From Rhabdophis nuchalis (Eukaryota; Chordata; Lepidosauria; Squamata; Natricidae): a DNA stretch of 64,000 bases. The notes beneath the pieces were generated by a model. That model saw only the letters and a program-made list of their open reading frames with translations, was not told the origin of the DNA and did not search any database. The stretch lies in contig CM077644.1 of the NCBI GenBank assembly GCA_039707465.1, positions 143,686,962-143,750,961 of the forward strand. Reading direction: 5' to 3'. Both the position numbers and the translations under genes were made by a program. Shown piece after piece: positions 43,861-55,188 of the stretch (within the stretch, counting starts at the first letter, position 1; every line of letters begins with the position of its first letter).

Positions 43861-44236
43861 TTTACACAGAGCAGGGAGGGCTGTTGGAGGGCCGTATTAA
43901 ACCGACCCCCGGGCCGCAAATGGCCCCCGGGCCGGACTTTGGACATGCCTGATTTACTGTAATGAATTAATTATGTTCTATTTGTATACTATAAATACGT
44001 TTATAGAGGTAGTCCTCGACTTACAACATATGATTTAGTGACCGTTTGAAGTTACAATGGCACTGAAAAAAGTTATGACCATTTTTTCACACTTAAAAAT
44101 ATTGCAGCATCCTCATGGTCACATGATCAAAATTCAGCTGCTTGGCAACTGGCTCATATTTATTATTGCAGTGACCTGGGATCATTTGATCACCTTTTGC
44201 AACTCTCTGACAATCAAAGTCAATGGGGAGGCCAGA

Positions 44237-46215
44237 TTTTTATTTATTTTATTTTTATTTTATTTATCAAATTTATATCCCGCACCTATCTCCGGATTGG
44301 ACTCAGGGCGGCGCACAGGAAAGGAATAAAATGTAAAAAACAATAAATACAGGATATTAAACATAAATTTAATTAAATTGCACCTGTGCTAAAATTGTCA
44401 ATTAAAACCCATTTCTAAAATAAGATTAAAATTTAGAGCTATGCCAGGCCGGCCTGGTGAAAGAGATATGTTTTTAGAGCCCGGCAGAAGAGGCGCAGGT
44501 CCATGATTGTGGGGAGGTCGGGTGGTAGGCCATTCCAGAGGGCAGGAGTTGCCACAGAGAAGGCTCTCGCTCTGGGGGCGCCAGCCTGCATTGTCCGGCC
44601 AACAGCACCCTGATGAGGCCCACCCTGTGAGAGCGGACAGGTCTAAGGGAGGTATATGGTAGAAGGCGGTCCCGCAGATAACCAGGTCCCATGCCATTGA
44701 GCACTTTGAAGGTGGTCACTAACACCTTGAAGCGCACCCGGAAGGCCACACGCAGCCAGTGCAGCTCGCACAGGAGAGGTGTTATATGGGAGTATCTTGA
44801 CACTCCCAAAATCCCCCGCACGGCTGTGTTCTGGACTAGCTGGAGCCTCCGGGTGCACCTCAGGGGGAGCCCCATGTAGAGAGCGTTACAGTAGTCTAGG
44901 CAGGAGGTGACAAGGGCTTGAGTGACCGTGCGTAGGGCATCACGATCTAGAAAGGGGCGTAACTGGTGTATCAGGTGAACCTGATAAAAGCCCCCCCTGG
45001 CCACGGCCATCAGGTGGTCATCCAACGACAGCCAGGAATCCAGGAGGACGCCCAAGTTGCGGACCCTTTCCGCGGGAGCTAGTAACTCACCCCCGATAGC
45101 CAGAGATGGTACCAAGTGGCTATATCGTGATGCCGGAAACCACAGCCACTCGGTCTTGGACGGGTTGAGTTGAAGCCTGTTTCTCCCCATCCAGGCTTGC
45201 ATGGCCTCCAGGCACCGGGACATCACTTCAACGGCATCGTTGGGGTGGTCAGGGGTAGAGATGTACAGCTGGGTGTCATCAGCGTACTGATGGAATTCTA
45301 CCCCAAAACCACGGATGATCTCACCCAGCGGCTTCATATAAATGTTGAACGGGAGGGGTGAGGGGACCAACCCCTGAGGCACCTCACATGTGAGGGGCCT
45401 AGACGTCGACCTCTGCCCTCCTGCCAACACAAATTGCGACCGGTCGGAGAGGTAGGAGGAGAACCACCGCAGAACGGTGCCTCCCAACCCCAGCCCCTCC
45501 AGCCGGTGCAATAGGATACCATGGTTGATGGTATCGAAAGCCGCTGAGAGGTCTAATAGGACCAGGATAGAGGAATGACCCCTATCCCGAGCCCTCCAGA
45601 GATCATCCACCAACACGACCAGGCCGGAAACCGGACTGGCGCGAGTCTAGATAGACAGTTTCCTCCAGGTGCCGGGGGAGCTGTCGTGCCACCACATACA
45701 GCTGGGTCCAGGGAGGGCTTCTTGAGGAGGGGCCTCACAACCGCCTCTTTCAAGGCGGCCGGTAGAAGCCCCTCACTCAAATAAGCGTTGACAATTCCTT
45801 GGAGCCAGCCTCGTGTAACCTCCCGGGAGGCCAGTACTAGCCAGGAGGGACACGGGCCCAGTAAACATGTGGCATTCAGCTGTCCCCGCATCCTCTCCAT
45901 GTCATCAGGAGTCACAGGATCAAACTCCTCCCAAATTACAGTCTCAAGACCTGCCTCCGTCAGTCTGCCCAGACTATCCCAATCGTAGGCCAACTCGCTC
46001 CGGATCTGAACAATTTTATCATGCAGATAAGTCCCAAATTCCTCTGCACGACCCTGTAAAGGAGCTTCCCACGGCCTCTGGTGAAGGAGGGAGCGGGTCA
46101 CTCTAAACAAGGTGGCAGGGCGGTTATCTGCAGATGCGATAAGGGCGGAGAGGTAATTCCGCTTCGCTGCTCTTATCGCCACAAGGTAGGTCCCCAAATG
46201 CAACCTTACCCGTGT
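44237..46215 (-). mobile_element. L2-like LINE, 5'-truncated, about 2 kb
   Basis: The longest L2-clade copy here, inserted into a MITE. On the minus strand ORF2 coding runs from about 46203 to 44474, then the 3' tail with CGCCGCCCTGAGTCC follows. Two overlapping frames carry the reverse transcriptase. Confidence 0.93.
44474..46203 (-). pseudogene. L2-clade ORF2 reverse transcriptase, frame-broken
   Basis: ORF2 of L2/CR1-group LINEs copies element RNA at a nicked target. The upstream frame (46203-45553) holds the region before the polymerase core (LRPLLKKP-like VVRPLLKKPSLDP at its end). The second frame (45616-44474) holds RT motif A (LVLLDLSAAFDTINHGILL), the B region (TCEVPQGLVPSP), the catalytic box FHQYADDTQLYIS and the C-terminal LHWLRVAFRVRFK. 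The frame change near 45.6 kb and a later shift near 44.55 kb break it. The endonuclease domain is missing through 5' truncation. Confidence 0.9.
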
Positions 46216-46626
46216 GTGATCAGATTCAATGCGACCGATTCACTTAATAATGATGTTACTAACTTTTGGGCTCAATTATGGCCATAAGTCGAGGGCTACC
46301 TGTTAGGGTGGTCAGATGTAGATGCTGTCACTTACTGTGAGTAAAAAAAATCCTAGAGAGTAGATTTTACAAGAAATAGATTGAGAATTGAGTGTGTTAA
46401 TTGGTTGCAGATATGACATTGAGCTGCAATTTTGATTGTAAGCTGTGATGGTCATAAAGCAGATCATCATGTGACTGCACCTGATTTTACAATGTTTGTT
46501 GTGGCAGTTATTAAGTGAGCGCACTGTATTTATGGCAACCCATTGTTTGTTATGGGAAATTTTACAGAAATAAAGTAAATAAAGGAGAATATTTGTATTT
46601 GAATATTTATATTTGAAATAGTTCAT

Positions 46627-48540
46627 GGTTGAAATGAGGGATCCTTGGTGCTCTCTGAACTTGCTTCTTTTCTTGCAGATGTTTCGTTACCCAAACTAGG
46701 TAACATCATCAGTGCTAGTAAGGAGTGTTGTTTTCTGTCAGTTTATTCTGGTGGCTTGTTTGTGTGGGTGGGAGTGATCCTAGAGGTTCTTCAGGCTGAT
46801 GGCTCTTTGGCAGTTTCTTTTTTTTTTTAATTGAAAAAGTTTTACAAAAACAAATTTCCCCCCCTTTCCCCCCCTCCCCATACATGTAATATAAATCAAA
46901 TACAAGTACTATACCCCCCCCCCCGTCATCCCAACCCTCGTAATATGAATTACTCACAAAATAGTATCATCCAGTTATCCCCCTCTTCTAAAGTAATTAT
47001 GCAAATATATTTCCCTCCCCTGACCCCAACCCTCCCCCACCTCCCAATCCAACCCACCCCCCTGACTTCCGCTATACATCACTCTGAAAATTCCAAACAA
47101 CCCAGATATTATCTTCTCTATTCACATTATACCCCTTACATATCTCCTTATCAATCTACTCATTCTTGCCTAAAATACCTAGTAACTACATAATACTTTT
47201 TTTTTTAAAGAAACCTTATAACAAACCCATCATAAACACCCACACCTTCAACCTTTTGGTTAGACATTAGAATGCATACATGATAATTCTTAGAATCTAA
47301 ATACCATGTCATATAACCTAACACATTGTAAAACTTAGACCATATATCCTAACTCAAATTTGCATCCTTCCTGATTCAAAAGGTTTGTTATTTCCCCCCC
47401 CCTCTCCATTTGCTTAATTGCCCACTTAGCAGCACAAAAGGTGTAAAGATAGCTCTAGTATTTGAAAAGAGCAAAGTTACATTCTCTTTCCGTATAAGAA
47501 ACAGAAGTGGTATAGAAAGATTTTAAATCCTATCACAGGAAGGGTGCAATAGATTGCAAGCATATGTCCCCACAACAGTATAAGATGCTAGAACATAACA
47601 AATAGCAAGTTTCTACTTAAGTGCAGCAGATATGTGAAATAACTAATTTCTACTTCAATACATACATGATAATTTCTTAGGATCTAGATACCATCTATAA
47701 AATGTGTTGTAAACTTCATCCAACAGCTATTCCAAGCCAGAAACGTACTAGAATAACAACCAGATCGACTGCAAATGCGCTAGTTCTATATACCTTTTGC
47801 CTTATCGCTATACCATTTAAGAAATTCAGGTCCCAAGTTGTATTCAACAAGACTTCTAATATTAAAATATGCAACATATCCAATTTTTTTTCTCAAGTCT
47901 TGATTAGAAAGTTCCAGTTCATTCGCTCGTAGGCCTTTTCCACATCCAAGAAAGCCAGCATTGCAGAGATCTTCATATAATTATCTAGATAGTCAAATAA
48001 AACTATGAGTTGCCTTGCATTCTCCCTCATATATCCCCTCTTAAATAACTAGCATCAATCTGTTGGAGTAAAGCTCTTTGGCAGTTTCTTGAGCGGGCTT
48101 GATTTTTGGTCTGAAGTTAAACTTGGAGTTAATCTATGTTGATCTGGATCCTAATTGCTGATAGAGAGGTGCTAGTGTCTTTTTTGTTCTGTTTTGTGCT
48201 GGTTGATTGTCTCTCTTGCATAACCTATAGATGTTGTTAATGTCTATGTGTCTATTGATGGATGATTTGTCAGAGTGCCAGGCTTCTAGAAATTATCTGG
48301 TATTTTTAGATTTGGCCTGGTCTAGGATTGTCTCATTTTCCTAATTGAAACTATGGTTAAATCTGTCTATATGTTGTAAAATTAAAGAACTTTTGGTCAT
48401 GTCTTCTGACTGCGGGTTGATGTTCATGGATACGTTCTGCCTGTTTGTCCTACACAGTGGTTATTTCAGTTCTTACATTGCAAGTCGCAAATGATTCCTG
48501 GTTTTTTTTCTGGGGTTGCTGGGTGTTTGGGTTTGCTCAG
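46627..48540 (-). mobile_element. Penelope-like element remnant, split by an L1
   Basis: The pieces 46627-46819 and 48073-48540 read continuously once the L1 between them is set aside. On the minus strand scattered frames give CVGQTGRT, like the core of the Penelope GIY-YIG endonuclease, and a later GTLTNHPSIDT-type stretch. The end carries the recurring vertebrate motif GATGTTACCTAGTTTGGGTA. The family call is by recall, with moderate certainty. Confidence 0.6.
46820..48072 (-). mobile_element. L1 insertion with 18-bp target duplication, internally rearranged
   Basis: Identical flanks GCTCTTTGGCAGTTTCTT (46802-46819 and 48073-48090) bracket an antisense L1. The poly(A) side is on the left (T run at 46820), followed by the same G-rich 3' UTR as at 840-1268. 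Near the right end the minus strand encodes a reverse transcriptase piece (AMLAFLDVEKAYERMNWNFL). The segment matching bases 345-410 of the first L1 occurs twice (about 47265-47310 and 47660-47710), so the middle is deleted and duplicated. Confidence 0.85.
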
Positions 48541-48574
48541 TCAGTTTCGATTAAAAAGTTGTATATCAAAGCCA

Positions 48575-49016
48575 GGACCTCGGGACCTAGCTACCTGCGG
48601 GATCGGATCCTGCCCCATACATCCTCACGGCCGATTCGCTCCCACAGAGAGGGACTTCTCCGGGTGCCGTCCACTAGACTTTGTCAGCGGGCGACGCCCA
48701 GGGGAAGGGCCTTCTCTGTGGCGGGCCCAGCCCTCTGGAATGACCTTCCCCCCGATATCAGGACAACCACGGACCTCCGCTCCTTCCGCTTAAAATTAAA
48801 GACGCACTTTTTTCGTCTGGCCGGCCTTGGGTAGTCTCTTTTTAGGTCAGGGTTTTTTAGGGGTAATTTTTAGTTTAGTTATGGGTTTTAGCGCAGGATC
48901 TATTTAATCTATTTTTAACTCTGTATTTTGTATTTGTTTGTGGTTTATTTGTATTTTTAATTGCCTGTGCCCCGCCTCGAGTCCCCTTGGGGAGAGAGAG
49001 CGGGATATAAATTAAA

Positions 49017-49062
<46 letters not shown>
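48575..49062 (+). mobile_element. L2-like LINE 3' end with (ATT)n tail
   Basis: It encodes GPSYLRDRILPHTSSRPIRS and VAGPALWNDLPPDIRTTTDL, then the tail GCCCCGCCTCGAGTCCCCTT and an ATT array (49018-49060). Confidence 0.9.
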
Positions 49063-49260
49063 GGCTATAGGATGCTGCAAATAGCCATAAATGTGGGCTG
49101 TTGAGTACTCAAAATGCAGTCACATGACCATGGAGGGAGGTGGGCAGATATCAGAATCTGAATCCGAGTCATGTCTCTTTTGTGGGAAGGGCCTGTCATG
49201 AATTCAAATGATCACTGAAAGCAGTTGTAAATCGAGGACTATCTGTAGTCAAAAATGTAA
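49063..49260. mobile_element. MITE family variant fragment
   Basis: It ends AATCGAGGACTATCTGTA and contains GCAGTCACATGACCATGG, like 39985-40365. Confidence 0.6.
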
Positions 49261-49920
49261 GGCTGTGTATTTTTCAAAGTTCCTTTCCTCCCCTTTTCTG
49301 CTTTCTATTCACCAGAAGGCAAGGTCACATCTTTCATTGTTGTTTCATCGTTTGCTGCTTCATCATTTCATGAAAAAAATCAATGAAATCTTTATTCAAA
49401 GTTTAGGCAAAACGTGTTATTTATCCTTCTAATTTTTGTCTTGCCAGCTATAATGCACTGTCCCTCTCCCTGGTTTGCAGAACTAATGAGCAAGCTCACC
49501 ATTCCTGCAAGCACAATGTGTTTTCTTTTATAATTGAGATTAGAGAATTCTGGAACTCAAAAGAAACATATGTCAATTTGCATGGTTTTTTTTTTCTGCC
49601 GTGGCTTTGAATAATGCATGAATTGGGTCAACTCTAATACTCACATGGAACTTTATATGCACAAACTCTTGCCAGACTTTGGAAAGCTCCACATTAGTTT
49701 TTCTACATTCATGTCATGCAGTTTTAATTTAACACATCGCTCCAAAAATACCCAAACATTCTGGAATTCCAGAACAAGAAATAACAGCAACAACAAAAAA
49801 AACCCCAAAGCTCAGCACAACTCAACTTGATTGTTGGGACTATGGGACAGACTGAACAAAGCAAAGGAATATTGGTTGCTCATAGCAAACACCTCACTAA
49901 AACAAGATGAATTTTATCTA
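49261..49920. other. Unique intergenic sequence
   Basis: No gene or element was recognised. Confidence 0.6.
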
Positions 49921-51630
49921 GCATGACATTGGCAACAGTTCCACTCTTTCTACCTCAATTGAATGTACATGGACAATATACATCCAAAAGACATGTTGGA
50001 AGAAATGTCCTTCTGGGTTCAGTTCCAAGTGGGGGGAAAAAGACACTGGAAACATGGAGGTTGCTTGGAAAGATGGTTTAATGGTGAACAGGATCACCTG
50101 GCTTGAGCTCCTGAACAGAAAAAGGGGATCACATGCTTCCAGACGTTGGATGAAGACGAAAAAGAGACCGAGATGCTGAAAGTTCCTGGTTTTATGCCCT
50201 CTCTGGTCTTTGATCTTGATCTTGTATTCTGATTGGTTGTCAGACTCCCATGGGGCCATGCAGGGGCAACTCTGGAGCTGTGAGTCCAAGTTTGGTGGAG
50301 CATTGCTTCTTCCCAGGTGCCCTGCGGTGAGATGGGTAAAGGGCTAATACTATCATGCCTTAATCCCATCACCCTGGAGCTGAAGGGGGGAGTTCTTTGT
50401 TATGTAAAATAGACTGGTCCAGGCTTTTTAATGGCCTGTTGAGAAAGGTGGGGACTATTCGAAGTGATGTCCCGATGTCTAGAAGCCGTGCGGATCTGGA
50501 TGGGAAGGAACAGACTCAAGCTCAACCCGTTCAAGACCGAGTGGCTATGGTTTCCGGCGCCCTGGTTCAACCAGTTGATTCCATCACTGGCCATTAGGGG
50601 TGAACATCTAGCCCCCGTGGATCGGGCACGCAACTTGGGCGTCCTCCTGGATACCCGGCTGTCTTTAGAAGACCATTTGACAGCTGTGGCCAGGGGGGTA
50701 TTTTACCAGGTTCACCTGGTACGCCAGTTGCGCCCCCTATTGGACTGGGACGCCCTTTGCACAGTCACTCATGCGCTCGTAACATCCCGTCTGGACTACT
50801 GTAATGCTCTCTACATGGGGCTCCCCTTGAGGTGCACCCGAAGACTACAGCTAGTTCAGAATGCAGCCGCGCGGGCAATATTGGGTACCTCCAGGTATTC
50901 CCATGTAACACTGCTCCTGCGTGAGCTGCACTGGCTGCCTGTGGTCTTTCAGGTGCGCTTCAAGGTACTGGTTACCATCTTCAAAGTACTCCATGGCACG
51001 GGACCTAGTTATCTGCGGGATCGCATCCTACCCCATACATCCCTTCGGCCGATTCGTTCCCACAGAGAGGGACTTCTCAGGGTGCCATCCACTAGGCAAT
51101 GCCAGCGGGTGACGCCCAGGGGAAGGGCCTTCTCTGTGGCAGGCCCTACCCTCTGGAATGACCTACCCCCCAAACTTAGATCCATCACGGACTTCTGCTC
51201 CTTCCGCCAGCAATTAAAAACTTACCTTTTCCAACAGGCCGGCCTGGCCTAACCTACTGTACTTAGCCTTAGTTAGTAGAGAAATTTTTATATTGGGTTT
51301 TACGGTAATTTTAACGGGGAGATCTTAGCACAGGGTGTTAGTTTAATATAGTTTTAAATATTTATGTATTTATTGTGATATATTGTGTTTTTATATTTCC
51401 TGTGCACCGCCCCGAGTCCCTTCAGGGAGAGGGGACGGTTAATAAGTCGAATTAAAGTAAAAGTAAAGTAAATTAAGAGTTAGTCTGCTTCCTTCCTAAA
51501 AACATGTTTCTCTGTTTCTGATCCAGGGAAATATAATATTTTGCCTTTTCAATATTTCCCAGGATATTTCTTTTTTCTAGGACAGGGATGGGTTTTAACT
51601 TCCTACAGACAGTGATAGAAAGTTAAAACA
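49921..51630 (+). repeat. Unclassified repeat family, forward copy split by an L2-like LINE
   Basis: Bases 49921-50462 and 51476-51630 form one unit interrupted by the L2-like copy. The same unit occurs inverted at 52700-53700: for example CTTTGTTATGTAAAATAGAC (50395) and AACTTCCTACA near 51600 both have reverse counterparts. It shows no recognisable coding. An LTR-type or LINE 3' origin is possible. Confidence 0.6.
50463..51475 (+). mobile_element. L2-like LINE 3' end, about 1 kb
   Basis: An uninterrupted frame (50464-51252, 262 codons) encodes the region downstream of the catalytic box through the C-terminus: WMGRNRLKLNPFKTEWLWFP, RNLGVLLDTRLSLEDHLTAV, LDYCNALYMGLPLRCTRRLQ, LHWLPVVFQVRFKVLVTIFK. 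The tail CACCGCCCCGAGTCCCTTCA follows. The open frame suggests recent insertion. RT motifs A to C lie upstream and are absent. Confidence 0.93.
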
Positions 51631-51864
51631 TGGGCCATTCACTAAATTAAAAAATGAATCACATAAAACTTGGTCAATTATTGGTACTACTTATTACATG
51701 CAACTAGTGGTTTGTATTGTACTCCCTTCTATCTGAATGGAGATTGGGGCAAATTCCACAAGGCACCATTTTACTATTTTCTGACCTTTGACCATCTTTA
51801 TTTCTGTTGCATCAGATGCTGAAAACCAGCATGGAATCTAGTGAGCCAGTCGGTTCTCCTTGAC

Positions 51865-52612
51865 AGAATAACAGAGTTGGAAGAGACAGGAGATCCTATA
51901 CCAGTGATGGTTAACCTTTTTTGGCTCCCATGCCAAAAGCGGGGGGAGCGCAAGGGGGTCGTGCGCAGGCGTGCCATGCCCATAATGCTAAGCGTGCACA
52001 CACACACACACGGACATGCACGCATGACCAGCACACACACACACCTGCTTTTGGTGTGGTTTTTTCACTCTCCCCAGGCTCGAGGCTTTCTAGGAGCCTG
52101 GGGAGGGTGAAAGCAGCCCCCCCCCCCCCCCCGAGGCCCTCCAGAGGCTTCAGGGAAGTCACTTCCAGTTTGCTCTTGGGCCAGTTTGTGCCCTCCGGAG
52201 CCTTCAGGAAAGCCCCCTAAAGACTCTGGAGGGTGAAAACCGGCCCTACGAGCAAACCTTTCACAAACTTCAGATTTACCCATAGGGCCAGTTTTTCACA
52301 CTCCAAACAGCCTCAAAAGAATGCCAAAGTAGGAGCTGACAGGGCAACACCTCATGTCCCCTAACAAAGGGCTCCATGTGCCACCTGTGGCATGCGTGCC
52401 ATAGGTCCGCCATTACAGTCCTATACCATTCTAGACAAGTGGCTGTCCAGTCTCATCTTAAATACCTCCAGTGATAAAGCACCCATAACTTCTGAAGGCA
52501 GCTGTTTCACTGGTTACTTGTTCTCACTGTTAGGAAATTTCTCCTTATTTCTAGGTTGCTTCTCTCCTTGATTAGTTTCCTTCCATTGTTTATTGTTATG
52601 CTTCCTAGCTGA
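51865..52612 (-). mobile_element. CR1/L3-like LINE 3' end split by a hAT element
   Basis: Antisense CR1 pieces 51865-51901 (AACAGAGTTGGAAGAGACAG) and 52419-52612 (TTTCTCCTTATTTCTAGGTTGCT region) join across a hAT insertion. Confidence 0.85.
51902..52418. mobile_element. hAT-type MITE (CAGTGATGG family), perfect duplication
   Basis: Ends CAGTGATGGTTAACC and GGTCCGCCATTACAG, with flanks TCCTATAC on both sides (51894-51901 and 52419-52426). The interior is GC-rich with a C run and inverted segments. Confidence 0.9.
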
Positions 52613-52699
52613 GAAAAAGGAAATCTAAAAAAAATTTGAAAAGGTAATCTGAGCTGCTACTGAAAGAAACAAAATCATTTTAGCCCCATTCAATAGAAA

Positions 52700-53700
52700 A
52701 CAAAATGAGCAGTGCTCTGCTCGATCAGGCTTTGGGTTGTAGGAAGTTAAAACCCACCTATCTCCTAGAAAATGAAATATTTTAGGAAATATTAAAAAGG
52801 CAGAATATGTCCCCTAAAAAGAGAAGTTGGCAGAGAGGCAGAAACTCAGCCCCCACCCCCTTTGTTAATGGGCCATTAAGGCCTGGACCAGTCTATTCTA
52901 CATAACAAAGACCAACCTCTTCAGGCAGAACCATTTCATTGCCCTTCATTGCACCACCCACCAAGTTTCAACCAAACTTAGCACACAGACAATCTACAAA
53001 GCTAGCTATGACCTCTGACAGCAACCTATCAGGATACAGTGGTACCTCGGTTCACGAACTTAATTCGTGAACTGACTCTGGTCGCGAAACGAATTGTTCG
53101 TGAACCGAGGCACAGTTTTCCATATGCTAAAAGCATAACAAAAATTAAAAAAAAGTCACTGAAAGTACTCACAGTGTGCGTGCTGGGGCTTTTTTCTGTG
53201 TCTTCTTCTCTCTACGATCTTCCTACAGGAAGTCACAACCATGTGACAGCCAGGAATACATTAAAAATGGCCACGGTTCCTGTTTGTGAACCGAAGCAGA
53301 GTTCGTGAACCGAAGCACATTTTGAGGAAAATTTCTGTTCGTAAACCGAATTGGTCGTGAACAGAGGCGTTCGTGAACCGAGGTACCACTGTACTTTTCC
53401 TCTGCCCCAGGAAGTTCAAAGCCCAGAGAGGGCATGAAACCCAGGGACGCTCAGCATCTCTGCCTTTTTTCACCCAGGAACTCCAAGGCATGTGATCCTG
53501 TCCACCATGAAACCATCTTTCCAAACAGCCTCCATGTTTCCCCACTTGGAACTGAACACCCAGATGTACATTTCTTCCAACCGTAGATTCCAGCAGTCTG
53601 TTCTCACAGCAGCTTCCCATTAGCCTGCCAGCAGAGGGGCCAGAGAGGCAGTCACACTGCCCTGAAGACTACCAGCCATTGATCCCCTGACTACCATGAA
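52700..53700 (-). repeat. Unclassified repeat family, reverse copy split by a TA-flanked MITE
   Basis: Bases 52700-53036 and 53392-53700 match the forward copy at 49921-51630 in reverse complement, for example TTCTACATAACAAAG near 52895 and CATGTGATCCTGTCCACCAT near 53490. Confidence 0.6.
53037..53391. mobile_element. TA-flanked inverted-repeat MITE (CAGTGGTACC family)
   Basis: It begins CAGTGGTACCTCGGTTCACG and ends with its near-perfect inverse CGTGAACCGAGGTACCACTG, flanked by TA (53035-53036, 53392-53393). Further inverted GTTCGTGAACCG units lie inside. TA flanks point to a Tc1/mariner-type source. Confidence 0.9.
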
Positions 53701-54075
53701 ATCCCCCAACCCTTTTATGAAGCCAGCCAAGCTGGAAGCCGTCACCACATCTCATGGCTGTGAATTCCAAAACTGAATCACCTGATGTGTGAACAAAAAT
53801 AAAAATCTTTACTCTGTCCTGATTCTTCCAAGATTCAATTTCATTGGGAGACCTCTGGTTCTAGTATTTGGGAAGGGGAAAATATTTCCCCTTTATCCCT
53901 TTATCTCTCTATGTCTGATTTGCACAACTCATTAGGTCCTCTCTCATTCACTTCCTTTCAAGACTAAAACACTCCCAATCAGTGTTGCAATTTCCCCCCC
54001 TAGGAAATATGTTCCAGTCTCTTGACCATCTTTTTTTCCTTCCTCTCAACCTTCTTTAATTAAACTACACTCCAT
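53680..54075 (-). mobile_element. Old CR1 LINE 3' fragment, antisense
   Basis: The blocks around GGCTGTGAATTCCAAAACTG and CATTGGGAGACCTCTGGTTC resemble antisense CR1 3' regions. It is heavily diverged. Confidence 0.6.
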
Positions 54076-54919
54076 TGATAGAATGGTGACCAGTAACTGT
54101 CTTCTGTGTATTTCATTTATATTGTGTGCACTTTATGCGTTGCATGTGCAATGCATGTGAAAAAGAGGTGGGATTACAGGAGCATAGCTGTGGCCACTGT
54201 TTATAATACTTTCCAAGCTAGTCTTGTTTCAAACCTTTTAGAATGAGAAATGATCACATTCAAGATACTATATAAGATTCCTATTAAAATTTAACCTTCT
54301 ACCAATCTTGCATTCTACTAAAGCTATACAATGTAACCAAATTAAAAAAATTCCCAGCACTTCATGAGTGTCAATCAAGAGTACTAGCTTGTTTTTTAGG
54401 TTGAATCTATAACAAGTAACATCTGCTCTACTTTGCAAACATTTAATTATTTATTTCATAAAAGTATTTACAGACTGCAGATCCATAAAAACACCTCGGG
54501 GAAACCAAAGTGGTGGTTTTGGAATCAAAACAATTTAAAGTAAAATAAGATGAGATTACAGACAGACCAATAAAAACAAATGGTTTTTTTAATGTTTAAA
54601 ATGCATCAGGATAAAGTTTGGGACATATCAGGGGATAAATTATTCCATAAGATAGACATGAATATGAGGGGGGGAGGGAGATCTAATTCTCACCCCTAAG
54701 AGATGATTTGCAGAACATAGTTCAAATGGATGAACCTGTCCCACATGTACCTGAGAGTTGATACATGTTAATACATTCTTTAAATTAACCTGGTGGTAAA
54801 TTGTATTTTTGTGTAAGAAAGCATACATATGTAAGAAAAATATATGGTAAATTGTATCTGGTGCTTCTTCAGATAATTTTCTACTACATAATATGGCTGT
54901 GAAAATATCTGCAGTAGTC
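54076..54919. other. Unique intergenic sequence
   Basis: AT-rich sequence. No gene was recognised. Confidence 0.6.
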
Positions 54920-55188
54920 CTTTGTTTTATACATTTTGAACAAGTTTTATTGGGTTTTATAAAATTTTTAACAAACAGGATAAAGGGTAAGGTGTAACAA
55001 AACATTTTGAGAACTTTCACGTCAAAGTCGGTGGCTCCTTCCGAGACTTCATAACAGAATACAAATAATACATTTAACTTACATTTGTACTACAAAGTGG
55101 AGAGAAATGCAAACATATCATTGTAGAAAAACTGTGCTAGCAAACATGTATAAACATCCAAACAATATTATAGTATATTAAAATAAAG

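Larger units (their letters stand above)
42518..43951. mobile_element. hAT-type foldback element, 1434 bases
   Basis: Termini CAGTGGTGTCCAAAC and a matching right end TTTGGACATGCCTG, with identical 8-bp flanks ATTTACTG (42510-42517 and 43952-43959). Inside are a 400-base CT/CTTT array and a GC-rich core forming an inverted repeat with arms of about 178 bases. No transposase is encoded. Confidence 0.9.
44006..46302. mobile_element. CAGGTAGTCC-family MITE split by an L2-like LINE
   Basis: The left half (44006-44236, opening GAGGTAGTCCTCGACTTACA) and the right half (46216-46302, closing AAGTCGAGGGCTACCTG) belong to one MITE, separated by a 2 kb L2-like insertion. Confidence 0.85.

Noticed and set aside
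44474..45616. 380-codon frame as a cellular gene
   Set aside because: It is the reverse transcriptase of an L2-like LINE, with motif A and the YADD box, and ends in the LINE 3' tail.
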